A stretch of DNA of 64,000 bases, from contig CANLMN010000001.1 of the NCBI GenBank assembly GCA_947492105.1, forward strand, positions 1 through 64,000. Reading direction: 5' to 3'. Origin of the DNA: an uncultured Aquimarina sp. (GTDB taxonomy: Bacteria; Bacteroidota; Bacteroidia; Flavobacteriales; Flavobacteriaceae). Below the pieces are notes generated by a model, which saw only the letters and a program-made list of their open reading frames with translations, was not told where the DNA came from and did not search any database. Positions 36,534-45,201 of the stretch are shown here, in pieces; position 1 is the first letter of the stretch, and each line of letters opens with the position of its first letter. Made by a program: the position numbers and the translations under genes.

Positions 36534-37085
36534 CTAATTCTTTTTGCCTGGAGGGTATTTTTCTAAAATCGCATGTACAATTTCATTTATTCGCTCTTGT
36601 TTTCGTTCCACATCTTGAGATAACGAAGCGGTTCCAATGCCTTGCCAAACGAGTTCTTTATGCTCTGCATCAATAAGATCGATATACAAAGAACCCTCTG
36701 TAGTCGTTGATGTATTATTATAGGGTCCCATAGGTGCATTCCAATACCAAGGATTCCAGCCCCAACCATAACCCCAAGACCAATTATTTTGATAAATATT
36801 AATATTTTGACGTGTTTTGGTAAAAATGCTCACTAAGACGGTAGGAGTTTCTGATTTCACAAACCCTTTGGCCAACAAATTCGCTTCTATTGCCCGTAAG
36901 ATGCGTTTTTTATCTAAATCATTAATCTCTGCTTTGTCAATTCCAGGTTTAAAAAAAGCAAATGAAGTATACTTATTAAAATTTGCCTCTTTGTCATAAT
37001 CAGAAGCAACACGTACAGAAGCACATGAACTCAATAGCAACACAGCACATATCGAAAAAACAGTAAGGAGTCTCATAGCGATCAT
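36534..37085 (-). CDS. DUF4136 lipoprotein
   Basis: 183 residues from the ATG at 37085; a second ATG at 37076 is as likely, and the GTG at 37103 is less so. Lipoprotein signal LLLSSC with C21. The DUF4136 fold follows: SVRVASDYDKEANFNKYTSF, DKKRILRAIEANLLAKGF, and a Trp/Tyr/Asn-rich loop (NWSWGYGWGWNPWYWN). The C-terminal half reads GSLYIDLIDAEHKELVWQG. It is probably an outer-membrane or periplasmic lipoprotein; the function is unknown. Confidence 0.85.
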   Translation of the reverse strand: MIAMRLLTVFSICAVLLLSSCASVRVASDYDKEANFNKYTSFAFFKPGIDKAEINDLDKKRILRAIEANLLAKGFVKSETPTVLVSIFTKTRQNINIYQNNWSWGYGWGWNPWYWNAPMGPYNNTSTTTEGSLYIDLIDAEHKELVWQGIGTASLSQDVERKQERINEIVHAILEKYPPGKKN

Positions 37086-37148
37086 TTTTAATATTAATAT
37101 CACAAAAATAAACCAATAATCGTACCAATATTAGACATTCGAGGAGAT

Positions 37149-37292
37149 TACACCATTAAAACAGTGTTTGTAGGCTAAAATAATTTGAAACACTATAGGC
37201 TAATATACAATGATAAAATTCATGCATAACCTGTCACTATGAGGTAATTGGCTAGCAAAAAAACACTAGAAAAAAAAGTGAATAAGCAACTT
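37149..37292. repeat. Family B MITE-like repeat, reversed and diverged (B5)
   Basis: Reverse-orientation copy. ACACCATTAAAACAGTGTTTGTAGGCTAAAATAATTTG matches the inverse of the B right end (written here in parts: ACACCATTAAAACAG, then TGTAGGCTAAAATAATT). Later GCTAGCAAAAAAACACTAGA resembles the interior. Right boundary uncertain. Confidence 0.55.
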
Positions 37293-37317
37293 CATTTTTT
37301 TTGGGAATGGCCTCGTA

Positions 37318-37491
37318 CTACTTATGGTATGTATTCGTAGCTTTATCATAACCGTATGGGCAGTGTTTACAGCCACTCTCACAGCAGTATCCCCGCCTTA
37401 GGTGGTATTGCTCCGTGAAGCAGCGATATCCTTCTGGTGTAAGGTAGAAGTCTCCTTCTATTGGTTTTAGATTTTTTCTAGGAAGTGTCAT
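37318..37491 (-). CDS. DUF5522 small cysteine-rich protein
   Basis: 57 residues read from the minus strand: start MTLPRKNLKPIEGDFYLTPE, core FTEQYHLRRGYCCESGCKHC, and PYGYDKATNTYHK before TAG. The YHLRRGYCCxxGCxHCPYG motif is that of DUF5522, a tiny family that probably binds metal through its four cysteines. It is divergent from the gene at 37521 with 29 bases between, so the promoters overlap the coding start of each other. The role is unknown. Confidence 0.88.
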   Translation of the reverse strand: MTLPRKNLKPIEGDFYLTPEGYRCFTEQYHLRRGYCCESGCKHCPYGYDKATNTYHK

Positions 37492-37520
37492 TTCAACAAA
37501 AGTACTATCTTGTACGCATT

Positions 37521-37847
37521 ATGCCAATTATAGTTAGCAAATTTTTACTTGGTCGTCGATTCTCAGGAATGGTCATTTGGCCTTTTATCATATTAAAAAG
37601 ATCTGAATTACGTCATAACAAAGTACTTATGAATCATGAAAAAATTCATTATCAACAACAATTAGAAGTATTCGTTATCCCCTTTTACGTCCTGTATAGC
37701 TTGGAGTATGCTATTCGTTTATGGCAATATAAAGATCGACATTTGGCGTATAAGAATATTAGTTTTGAACGAGAAGCCTATCAAAACGAACAAAACTTGA
37801 ATTATCTAAAAGAACGGAGTTGTTGGAATTTCTTAAAATATTTCTAA
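37521..37847 (+). CDS. Conserved small membrane protein with an HEKIH motif
   Basis: 108 residues from the ATG at 37521 (MPIIVSKFLLGRRFSGMVIW); a GTG 36 bases upstream would overlap the divergent DUF5522 start and is rejected. The NHEKIHYQQQLE segment contains a zinc-peptidase-like HExxH, followed by a hydrophobic helix (VFVIPFYVLYSLEY) and FEREAYQNE, where Glu could be a third metal ligand. It resembles a minimal membrane-metallopeptidase core, but no peptidase family was confirmed. Flavobacterial hypothetical protein by appearance. Confidence 0.7.
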   Translation: MPIIVSKFLLGRRFSGMVIWPFIILKRSELRHNKVLMNHEKIHYQQQLEVFVIPFYVLYSLEYAIRLWQYKDRHLAYKNISFEREAYQNEQNLNYLKERSCWNFLKYF

Positions 37848-37865
37848 AAAAACATCTACCTATGA

Positions 37866-38270
37866 TTAATCTTCTCCTTCAAAATCTATGCTCAAAGAGT
37901 TTACACAAAAACGTTGTCCAGTTCGCGTAGGTCCATCATCAAAAATATGTCCCATATGGCTACCACAATTGGTACATATAATTTCTGTACGTAACATCCC
38001 ATGAGAAGTATCTCGAACGTATTCTATGGTCCCCGGTATGGCTTCATCAAAACTAGGCCATCCACATCCGCTATTAAATTTACTACGACTATCAAACAAC
38101 TTGGCATTACAAGCTCTACAACTATAAACACCATCTTCTTTGTGCATGGTATATTTGCCTACAAAAGGACGTTCCGTGCCTTTTTCTCGTAACACGTGGT
38201 ATTCTTCGGGGGTTAGCAATGCTTTCCACTCTGTTTCTGTTTTGTAATACGGATATGTTTTTTCTTTCAT
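37866..38270 (-). CDS. msrB: Peptide-methionine (R)-S-oxide reductase, cytoplasmic
   Basis: 134 residues, the usual length, with no signal peptide. The zinc ligands are two CxxC pairs (CRACNAKLF and CTNCGSHMGHIF), the catalytic Cys is C122 (RFCVNS), and the resolving Cys is present in NSGCGWPSFDEA. It repairs methionine-R-sulfoxide in proteins using thioredoxin. A second msrB paralogue with a lipoprotein signal is encoded 170 bases upstream on the same strand, an arrangement that gives one cytosolic and one envelope enzyme. Confidence 0.95.
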   Translation of the reverse strand: MKEKTYPYYKTETEWKALLTPEEYHVLREKGTERPFVGKYTMHKEDGVYSCRACNAKLFDSRSKFNSGCGWPSFDEAIPGTIEYVRDTSHGMLRTEIICTNCGSHMGHIFDDGPTRTGQRFCVNSLSIDFEGED

Positions 38271-38440
38271 CTAAATGAGTTTATATGATCATTACACCAT
38301 TTTTTTGTCAACCGAGTATAAAACTTGATACTATAACGCCGACAATGACTAAAAAAATACCCCAACACCAAAGAAGTTTTTTCTTAAATAAAAAAATCTC
38401 TTAGAGGATACTCTATTTTGAATACATCTCTTCCTCTTAT

Positions 38441-38920
38441 TTATATTTCTGGCACAAACTTTAATGCGACACCATTAATACAGTGTCTTTTTCCTGTTGT
38501 TTGCTTAGGACCATCACTAAAAACATGTCCAAGATGTCCTCCGCAAGTGGCACAATGTTCTTCGGTACGCGCATACCCAATTTTATGATCGGTAGAATAC
38601 GCAACACCACCTTTGATAGCTCTATCAAAACTTGGCCAACCAGTACCACTATCAAATTTATGTCTGCTTTTGAACAAGGGGGTCTCGCAAGCTGCACAAA
38701 TATACGTCCCTTTTTCATAATTCTTATTCAATGAACTTGTAAAGGCTCTCTCTGTACCTGCTTGTCGCAAAACGTAAAATTGTTGTTCGGACAATATGGA
38801 TTTCCATTCTGCCTCTGTTTTCGTAATAGGATAAGATTTGACTACTGGGGCATCTTCTTGCGCATTCCCTTTGCAGGATAACAAACTTATCAATAGTAAG
38901 AGTAAAATATACTTTTTCAT
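38441..38920 (-). CDS. msrB: Peptide-methionine (R)-S-oxide reductase, lipoprotein form
   Basis: 159 residues. Lipoprotein signal MKKYILLLLLISLLSC with C16, then a full MsrB domain: zinc CxxC pairs (CAACETPLF, CATCGGHLGHVF), catalytic C147 (RHCINGV). The position of the resolving Cys is Thr (DSGTGWPSF), so it must regenerate by another route, for example direct reduction by an envelope thioredoxin. Its start overlaps the stop of the upstream hydrolase gene by 4 bases (ATGA), so it is translationally coupled to it. Presumably it protects envelope proteins from oxidation. Confidence 0.93.
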   Translation of the reverse strand: MKKYILLLLLISLLSCKGNAQEDAPVVKSYPITKTEAEWKSILSEQQFYVLRQAGTERAFTSSLNKNYEKGTYICAACETPLFKSRHKFDSGTGWPSFDRAIKGGVAYSTDHKIGYARTEEHCATCGGHLGHVFSDGPKQTTGKRHCINGVALKFVPEI

Positions 38921-39798
38921 AGCTTTTTTTCTTTTTGTATAAAATTAATAATTTTGTCTAGAACCTCTGGGTCTCCGAGTATTTTCCTATGTCCCAAACC
39001 CTTGGTTAGGTAGAGCGTTGCATCCGACAATTCCTCATAGATCTCATGAGCAGCATCAATTGAAACATCAACATCATCTTGGTCATGAATAATACATGTT
39101 GGAATAGCTACATACCTTGCCGAGACTGCTCCAGAAAAATCCTCTATATCATTTCCAAAAGTATGGTCGAAATATCGTTTCATACCTTTCGCTACCTCAG
39201 GGCGAAATTGCATATTTCTGGCAAAATCATTAATAATTTTTGTTATACCATTTGCCGTACCGATAGTCAGCAGTTTTTTAATCTTCAGACCTTGCCTAAC
39301 CGCTCTCAAGAGAGCCATTCCCCCTAATGAATGACCGATAGCAAATTCAAAGGGTCCATGACTCTGTTCCAATTGCATTATAGCTGCCACAAAATGTGGT
39401 AACATACTTTTGCTCCCAGGCGCTTTGCCATGTCCTGGTGCATCAAAACTAACAATACCATACCCCATTGTTACTAACCGTGTAGCGATAGTTGCCAATT
39501 GTGTTCCACTCCCAGCCCAACCGTGCGCTAACAAAATTTTTTTCTTACCTCTACCATATTCATAAACACGAATTTTTTTTGAGTACGCCTTCAGTTCTAT
39601 TATTTGTTTGGTACTTTGGTTATACATCCTCCACTCTCTTTTGGGCAATGGATAACGAAGTGTTTTGGTAAATAACCAAACAGCAAACCTTATAGTCCAT
39701 GGAACAGAGATCATTTGAATGATTTTTCCTGTAGTCATCATCCATTTGGGTGTCAATAATACGACAACAGGAATCTTATCTTTGGTTTTTGGATTCAT
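38917..39798 (-). CDS. Alpha/beta hydrolase
   Basis: 293 residues. The hydrolase core has the oxyanion LLAHGWAGSG, the nucleophile elbow GHSLGG (AIGHSLGGMALLRAV), a candidate acid in IHDQDDVDV and a catalytic His in GLGHRKIL. The N-terminal 60 residues hold a hydrophobic stretch (MISVPWTIRFAVWLF) that may associate with the membrane. Substrate unknown (esterase or lysophospholipase-like). It overlaps the lipoprotein msrB start by 4 bases, so the two are co-translated. Confidence 0.87.
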   Translation of the reverse strand: MNPKTKDKIPVVVLLTPKWMMTTGKIIQMISVPWTIRFAVWLFTKTLRYPLPKREWRMYNQSTKQIIELKAYSKKIRVYEYGRGKKKILLAHGWAGSGTQLATIATRLVTMGYGIVSFDAPGHGKAPGSKSMLPHFVAAIMQLEQSHGPFEFAIGHSLGGMALLRAVRQGLKIKKLLTIGTANGITKIINDFARNMQFRPEVAKGMKRYFDHTFGNDIEDFSGAVSARYVAIPTCIIHDQDDVDVSIDAAHEIYEELSDATLYLTKGLGHRKILGDPEVLDKIINFIQKEKKL

Positions 39799-40091
39799 TC
39801 ATCTATTTTTGAAAACTTCTTCTTCCACTAAGGTATTATGGAAAATAAGCAAAATGTTTAATTTTTTGGAATAGTTTTTGAATCCTTAAACGAGAATTCA
39901 AGTTTTTAATCGATAAGACGTTTTTCTTTTATTGGCCATTTCGGAATAAAAAGAGCTAAAAAACGAAATTTGAATACCGAAAAAACTTTTATGTCATGAG
40001 GGATATTAGTAAGTTTGCCAACTAAGTCTTTTCTTCATATCATACTCGATACTTTTTTTGTAATTTTAGTATTATTTATAAATCATAACGC

Positions 40092-40913
40092 ATGAAAATC
40101 AAGAATCATATTGTTGCTTGGAGTTTTGTAGCACTCTCCTTATCCTGTGCTACGAATCCTTTTACAGGAAAAAAAACTCTTGCACTGGTACCAAACACCC
40201 AAATATTGCCTGCAGCCTTTGCGCAGTACAATCAGTTTTTGGGAGAAAATAAGGTTATACGAGGAACTTCGGATGCAGAAATGATCAAACGTGTTGGAGA
40301 AAAGATTTCTAAAGCATCAGAACGCTGGCTTACTGCAAATGGGTATGCTGGATATCTAAAAGATTATAAATGGGAGTACAACTTGGTAGATGACAAGACA
40401 GTAAATGCTTGGTGTATGCCTGGAGGAAAAATTGTTTTTTATACGGGGATTTTGCCCATTGCAGATGGAGAGCGTGGTATTGCTGCCATCATGGGACATG
40501 AAGTAGCACATGCTCTTGCTAATCATGGACAACAACGTATGAGTGCAGGTCAAATACAGCAAGTAGCCGGTGTAGCTACAGCAGTTGCTGTAAGCGGAAA
40601 AAATCAGGCAACACAACAAATAGTAGGTCAAGCTTTTGGTCTAGGATCGCAATTTGGAGTCATGCTACCTTTTAGTAGAAGCCACGAAACCGAAGCTGAT
40701 AAAATTGGATTAACATTAATGGCTATTGCAGGGTATAATCCAGACGAAGGTTCTGAATTATGGAAACGCATGAAAGCTAAAAGCGGTGGGCAAGCACCAC
40801 CAGAGTTCATGAGTACCCACCCTTCTAATGATACACGGATTGCTAATCTGAAGGCATGGGCTCCGGGTGCAAAACAAGAAGCTCAAAAATATGGAATAAC
40901 TAGTTTTAAATAA
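40092..40913 (+). CDS. M48-family metalloprotease, lipoprotein
   Basis: 273 residues. A signal-like start with a possible lipobox (ALSLSC, C19) places it in the envelope. M48 domain: the zinc motif HEVAH at 136-140 (IMGHEVAHALANHG), the third ligand Glu in ETEADKIGL, and the ending MSTHPSNDTRIANLK. This is the LoiP/YggG-like periplasmic Oma1-type subgroup. It degrades misfolded or surplus envelope proteins. A terminator hairpin separates it from the MFS gene. Confidence 0.93.
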   Translation: MKIKNHIVAWSFVALSLSCATNPFTGKKTLALVPNTQILPAAFAQYNQFLGENKVIRGTSDAEMIKRVGEKISKASERWLTANGYAGYLKDYKWEYNLVDDKTVNAWCMPGGKIVFYTGILPIADGERGIAAIMGHEVAHALANHGQQRMSAGQIQQVAGVATAVAVSGKNQATQQIVGQAFGLGSQFGVMLPFSRSHETEADKIGLTLMAIAGYNPDEGSELWKRMKAKSGGQAPPEFMSTHPSNDTRIANLKAWAPGAKQEAQKYGITSFK

Positions 40914-40954
40914 TATAGGGCTAACGATCAATTCAAAGATATTACCTATTTTAG

Positions 40955-40990
40955 AAGCTGTTTTACACTATGTAAAGCAGCTTTATTTTT
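40955..40990 (+). terminator. Intrinsic terminator of the M48 gene
   Basis: A 12-base stem AAGCTGTTTTAC / GTAAAGCAGCTT with one wobble pair and a 5-base loop, followed by a T-run (TATTTTTTTTT). It ends a few bases before the MFS start at 40996, so the MFS gene's promoter is squeezed into or overlaps this hairpin, or it is expressed by read-through. Confidence 0.85.
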
Positions 40991-40995
40991 TTTAT

Positions 40996-42321
40996 ATGAA
41001 AGTAGCATTACAAAAAGGGGATAAAAAATTATTGAACGCTTGGGCCTTTTATGACTGGGCAAATTCTGTATACAGTTTGACTATTGCCTCTGCTGTATTC
41101 CCAATATTCTGGGGAGCCTTGACTATTGTACGAGATACAGACAATACGATCATTAGTGATACGGTTTCTTTTATGGGAATAGACTTTAATAATGACTCCT
41201 TGATTAGTTATGTGACTGCGTCTGCTTTTCTAGTAATTTCTATCCTGAGCCCATTACTATCTGGTATTGCTGATTATGTCGGAAACAAAAAGAATTTTCT
41301 TAAGTTTTTCTGCTACCTAGGAGCTCTTTCATGCATCGGACTGTATTGGTTTAGCTTAGAACATCTTTGGTTTGGACTACTCTGCTATTTTTTTGGACTC
41401 ATTGGCTTTTGGGGTAGTCTTGTATTTTACAACTCCTATTTACCCGACATTGCTTTTCCAGAGCAACAAGATGCCATCAGTGCCAAGGGATTTTCTATGG
41501 GCTATTTTGGTAGTGTAATATTACTCATCATCAATTTAGTGATGATTATGAAATATGATTGGTTTGGATTTGAAGATGAAGGGATGCCTACACGCTTATC
41601 CTTTGTCATGGTAGGTGTTTGGTGGATTGGATTTAGTCAATATACCTACTATTATTTACCAAAGGGAAATAAATCAGAAAAAAAACTAACCAAGGATATT
41701 GTATTCAATGGATTCAAAGAACTCAAGAAGATTTGGGACAAAATGAAGCAAGATATTAGGTTGCGACGTTATTTGGGTGCTTTTTTTGTATATAGTATGG
41801 CTGTACAGACAATCATGCTGATTGCCACGTATTTTGGTATTGAAGAATTAGATTGGGCAGACCAAGACCCCACTACAGGATTAATAATTAGCATACTACT
41901 CATTCAATTAGTCGCCATTTTTGGAGCATTTCTAACCTCCAAAGCTTCTACAAAGTTCGGAAATATCCAAACGCTAATCGTCATCAATATCATCTGGATT
42001 GGTATATGTGCCTATGCCTATACCGTAACTACTCCGCTACAGTTTTATATTACTGCTGCAGTAGTAGGTTTAGTTATGGGAGGCGTACAATCACTTTCTA
42101 GGTCCACCTACAGTAAACTTTTACCAGAAAATGAGATAGACACTGCTTCCTACTTTAGTTTTTATGATGTTTCTGAAAAAATTGGTATTGTAATTGGAAT
42201 GTCATCGTATGGTATTATAGCACAGCTAACAGGAAGTATTCGTTATTCAATTCTTTTTCTTGTATTATTCTTTATTATCGGCCTATTTTTGCTTTCCAGA
42301 ATACCAAAAAACAATTTATAA
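40996..42321 (+). CDS. MFS transporter, Atg22/YxiO-like
   Basis: 441 residues with about 12 hydrophobic segments. The start LLNAWAFYDWANSVYSLTIA is the Atg22 family signature, and RLRRYLGAFFVYSMAVQT opens the second bundle. VMGGVQSLSRSTYSKLLPE is the central conserved loop of the family. Bacterial members probably export small molecules such as amino acids or peptides; the substrate is unknown. It begins just after the M48 terminator. Confidence 0.88.
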   Translation: MKVALQKGDKKLLNAWAFYDWANSVYSLTIASAVFPIFWGALTIVRDTDNTIISDTVSFMGIDFNNDSLISYVTASAFLVISILSPLLSGIADYVGNKKNFLKFFCYLGALSCIGLYWFSLEHLWFGLLCYFFGLIGFWGSLVFYNSYLPDIAFPEQQDAISAKGFSMGYFGSVILLIINLVMIMKYDWFGFEDEGMPTRLSFVMVGVWWIGFSQYTYYYLPKGNKSEKKLTKDIVFNGFKELKKIWDKMKQDIRLRRYLGAFFVYSMAVQTIMLIATYFGIEELDWADQDPTTGLIISILLIQLVAIFGAFLTSKASTKFGNIQTLIVINIIWIGICAYAYTVTTPLQFYITAAVVGLVMGGVQSLSRSTYSKLLPENEIDTASYFSFYDVSEKIGIVIGMSSYGIIAQLTGSIRYSILFLVLFFIIGLFLLSRIPKNNL

Positions 42322-42406
42322 TAGCAATCTATATTCTTTTTTGTAATTATTGAAGAAATTGCAAAAGATAGTTCCCAATATTTTCTTAAAATACCAGTTT
42401 TATCTT

Positions 42407-42414
42407 TACTTTTG
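42407..42414 (+). promoter_or_regulatory. -7 element TACTTTTG upstream of the 121-residue gene
   Basis: Matches TAnnTTTG. It covers the TTG at 42412 that the longest reading would use as a start, so translation more likely begins at the ATG at 42511. No good -33 element was seen. Confidence 0.5.
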
Positions 42415-42510
42415 TCTTGTATAAGTATTGTAACTCAGCCCTTTTATCGTTTTAACAATGTTAATAGGATAAATATTTATACGCTCAAAAACTCAAACAC
42501 AAAAGATTCA

Positions 42511-42876
42511 ATGGTCATCACAAAACACGAACTAACATATTGCCAACTAGAATTTCATGAAAATTATGTCATTCTCACTATGTATGAAAACTCTAAATTG
42601 AATAAAAAAACCAATTTAGAGATCATAGAAGCTCTAGGAGATTATTATCATCACAGAGATTTTATATTTATAACGCATAGAATACATAAACATAGTATCG
42701 ACTTAGATGTTTATAAAGGTAAAACTTTAAAAAACATGAAAGGATTTGCGATTGTTTCAAAAAACCCTGAAGAACACAAGCGTGCTCTTATAGAACAGGA
42801 ACTGTGGAACAAATCGTTTGTTTATTTTGAAGAACTCCAAGATGCAACGGATTGGGCAGAAAGCTTTTTTTATTAA
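42511..42876 (+). CDS. STAS/SpoIIAA-like small protein, function unknown
   Basis: 121 residues from the ATG at 42511. An alpha/beta pattern (LEFHENYVILTMYENSKLNK, FIFITHRIHKHSIDLDV, GFAIVSKNPEEH, FVYFEELQDATDWAESFF) resembles the SpoIIAA-like STAS fold found as single-domain proteins in flavobacteria. No kinase-target Ser motif is apparent. It probably acts in the cytoplasm. The reading from TTG at 42412 adds 33 residues without structure and overlaps a promoter-like element. Confidence 0.65.
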   Translation: MVITKHELTYCQLEFHENYVILTMYENSKLNKKTNLEIIEALGDYYHHRDFIFITHRIHKHSIDLDVYKGKTLKNMKGFAIVSKNPEEHKRALIEQELWNKSFVYFEELQDATDWAESFFY

Positions 42877-43009
42877 TGGACTAATTTTTACTTTGAACTC
42901 TTTCTTTTTAAATATTTGTATTGTTTTGTCACAGCAACGCTACGTTCATACTGCGACAAAACAATACATTCGTGATTTGAAAAATAATGATCAACGGTAT
43001 TTTATAATC

Positions 43010-43038
43010 ATTTAAAAAAAAATTACTGGCCAATAATA
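43010..43038. repeat. Family B left-end fragment (B6)
   Basis: CATTTAAAAAAAAATTACTGGCCAATAAT matches about 30 bases of the B left end (key blocks CATTTAAAAA and ATTACTGGCCAATAAT) and stops where family A copy A7 begins. Possible solo end, or a target for A insertion. Confidence 0.45.
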
Positions 43039-43041
43039 TTT

Positions 43042-43205
43042 TACACCAACTTAGGTTTATAAACTCGTATTAATGATATTGTTATTTTTTTTATGAAACA
43101 ACACCTTGATGCTATTGCATAGCCTTGGCTATGCAATATATAAACAAGACATTTAGATGGAAAAAGAACAAGTTGAGATAGGACAGTATATAGCTAATTT
43201 GGTAT
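43042..43205. repeat. Family A MITE-like repeat, reversed (A7)
   Basis: About 164 bp in reverse orientation. Left end ACACCAACTTAGG, core TTTAGATGGAAAAAGAACAA, right end TAGCTAATTTGGTAT. It holds the best-formed central hairpin: ATTGCATAGCC-TT-GGCTATGCAAT (43114-43137), a perfect 11-base inverted repeat. Confidence 0.85.
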
Positions 43206-43274
43206 AACTGTTACCATCTCAATATGATATCGAAAAGCATCTTTGTGAGATTCCTATAAACTTTTGGTAGTAGC

Positions 43275-44096
43275 TTATAAAAGCTTAGAAACATCTTTAG
43301 CTTTAATAATCTTTTGCATAATATACTCTACGCCATTTTCGTCATTACTTTTGGTAGTATAATTTGCAGCTTTTTTTACATTTGGATGCGCATTCTCCAT
43401 CGCAAAACTGTAGTGCGCTTTTGTAAGCATCTCTAGGTCGTTATTATAATCTCCAATTGCGACCGTTTCATCTTGAGTAATATCATACTCTTTTTGCAAA
43501 AGTTCCAAGGCATTCCCCTTATTCGTCTGATGCAAAGACACATCAAGCCAATTTGCAGCGGATACTTTGACTGACAAATGCGATTCTAAGTGTTTGAGAT
43601 GAGGGTATAAGTTCGTTTCGCTTCCATCATTATGATAGATTGCTATTTTCATGATCTCATCTTCTTCTATAGCGTACAAGTCATCCACAACCGTAAATTG
43701 ATTATAATACTCTGCCAAAGTATTGATAAACTCTTGTTGCGAACGATGAATGTAGGCGCCCTTTTTTCCGCATAAAACAATGTAGCATTCCTCTATCTGC
43801 TTACAACTATCCAAAATCATAATTACATTATCCTGAGTCATGACCACAGAGGCTAACTCTACACCTTGATGCAAGGTCATTCCTCCATTTTCTGCAATGA
43901 TATGAATATCCTTTTCTATAGTGCCTAACTTATGTCTAATACTATAATATTGGCGACCACTAGCAGCGACAAATAAGACATCAAGACTTTTTAATTCTTT
44001 GAACAACTCAAAGAACTCCGTACTCACTAATCCTTCTGAATTAAGTAACGTACCGTCCATATCTGTGACAAACATTTTTATTTTTGATAGATCCAT
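43275..44096 (-). CDS. Cof-type HAD-superfamily hydrolase (class IIB)
   Basis: 273 residues. Motif I MFVTDMDGTLLNSEG with the nucleophile Asp10 pair, motif II Ser in VAASGRQY, motif III Lys in HQTNKGNALELLQKEY, and motif IV VAIGDYNNDLEML. The IIB cap lies between motifs II and III. It dephosphorylates small phosphorylated metabolites such as sugar phosphates, pyridoxal phosphate or FMN; the substrate is unknown. It stands alone on the minus strand. Confidence 0.92.
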   Translation of the reverse strand: MDLSKIKMFVTDMDGTLLNSEGLVSTEFFELFKELKSLDVLFVAASGRQYYSIRHKLGTIEKDIHIIAENGGMTLHQGVELASVVMTQDNVIMILDSCKQIEECYIVLCGKKGAYIHRSQQEFINTLAEYYNQFTVVDDLYAIEEDEIMKIAIYHNDGSETNLYPHLKHLESHLSVKVSAANWLDVSLHQTNKGNALELLQKEYDITQDETVAIGDYNNDLEMLTKAHYSFAMENAHPNVKKAANYTTKSNDENGVEYIMQKIIKAKDVSKLL

Positions 44097-44162
44097 AGGT
44101 ATTTCTTGATAGGGGGTTTTTTAACAAAAGCAAAGGTACTAGAAGATTTCTTATCATAGAAA

Positions 44163-44975
44163 TTACGCGATCACAAAACACTTTATGATATTGTTATTTT
44201 TTTGTCTTACCCATAACATAGATGCATATTGTTCTTCTTGAAATTTTTGTAATACTGGTAGAATTTTGTCATAGGATAGCCACAGAACATCCGGTGACAC
44301 ATCCAAAAGCCAATCTACCTTTCTAGGCATATAAAAATGTGCTGTCTCTAATTGTTCAAACGCTCTGTAAGATATATAATATCCATAAACACACGCGGGA
44401 TTCAGTACTTCAAAAGTTACCTTTTCTCCAAATGGAATAAATAATTGCGCTTTGAAATAAATTTTCTGAATAAAATTCATTGCATGGACTCCAAGCTCCT
44501 CCAGATATTTTTCTGTCTCTTTGGCAAACAACAAAGGCAGTTGCTTTTCTTTGAGTTTTGTGAGCTTTTTACATAAAGTATCTCGTCTCATAGGTCCAAC
44601 GCAGTGATCAATCTCAGATGTTCCTACAGCAGTATCGTATAAATAGTACTTGAATTGAATTTCTAAATGGACAGGTTGATTACCATCCATGTATAAGACA
44701 TCCAACTCACCAATAGTATGCTTCTGAGCAGTTCTTATTTGCAGGTTTTCTGCCAATAGACTAATGCTATTATCGAGTAATAATTCTGTAGTTACAAATC
44801 GCTCTACCCGCTGTCCTAATCGGATTTTTTCTAAACCTTTGCCCCTAAAAACAGGCAGCTCGCGTTTGGGGATCCGCAATGGCTGTAACCCTTGTAGATC
44901 CTGCAAAAACAAATGCGGCGTATGGTAAAAACCATTAAACTGTGCCTGAAAATTTTCTAACCCAGAGTATTCCAT
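44163..44975 (-). CDS. DUF1853 family protein
   Basis: 270 residues, no signal peptide. The family pattern is seen in LGQRVERFVTTELL, TIGELDVLYMDGNQPVHLEI and KYYLYDTAV, with acidic and Lys residues that recall a PD-(D/E)xK nuclease-like core (E in GELDV, LEIQFKYYL); this fold match is inference. The function is unknown. The gene lies 66 bases downstream of the HAD start on the same strand side, so co-transcription is possible. Confidence 0.85.
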   Translation of the reverse strand: MEYSGLENFQAQFNGFYHTPHLFLQDLQGLQPLRIPKRELPVFRGKGLEKIRLGQRVERFVTTELLLDNSISLLAENLQIRTAQKHTIGELDVLYMDGNQPVHLEIQFKYYLYDTAVGTSEIDHCVGPMRRDTLCKKLTKLKEKQLPLLFAKETEKYLEELGVHAMNFIQKIYFKAQLFIPFGEKVTFEVLNPACVYGYYISYRAFEQLETAHFYMPRKVDWLLDVSPDVLWLSYDKILPVLQKFQEEQYASMLWVRQKNNNIIKCFVIA

Positions 44976-45201
44976 GAATTCTAAAAATACTAATTATACG
45001 TTATTTATACGCTTCAAAAACGCTATTTTTGTTCAGCATCAATGAACATTTAAGATAACAGAAATCATCTGTTTTTTGAATGATCCTATAGAAAATTGAT
45101 TCCAAAAATGGAACCTTATCAAATACATGTATTTTATGAGACTTCTTTTTAACTAAAGTAAAACTCGCAATTCCAAACAACCTACTTTATAAAACGTAAT
45201 A

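Noticed and set aside
37485-37520. GTG-start extension of the HEKIH protein
   Set aside because: It would overlap the divergent DUF5522 start and adds no membrane or conserved feature. The ATG at 37521 is better.
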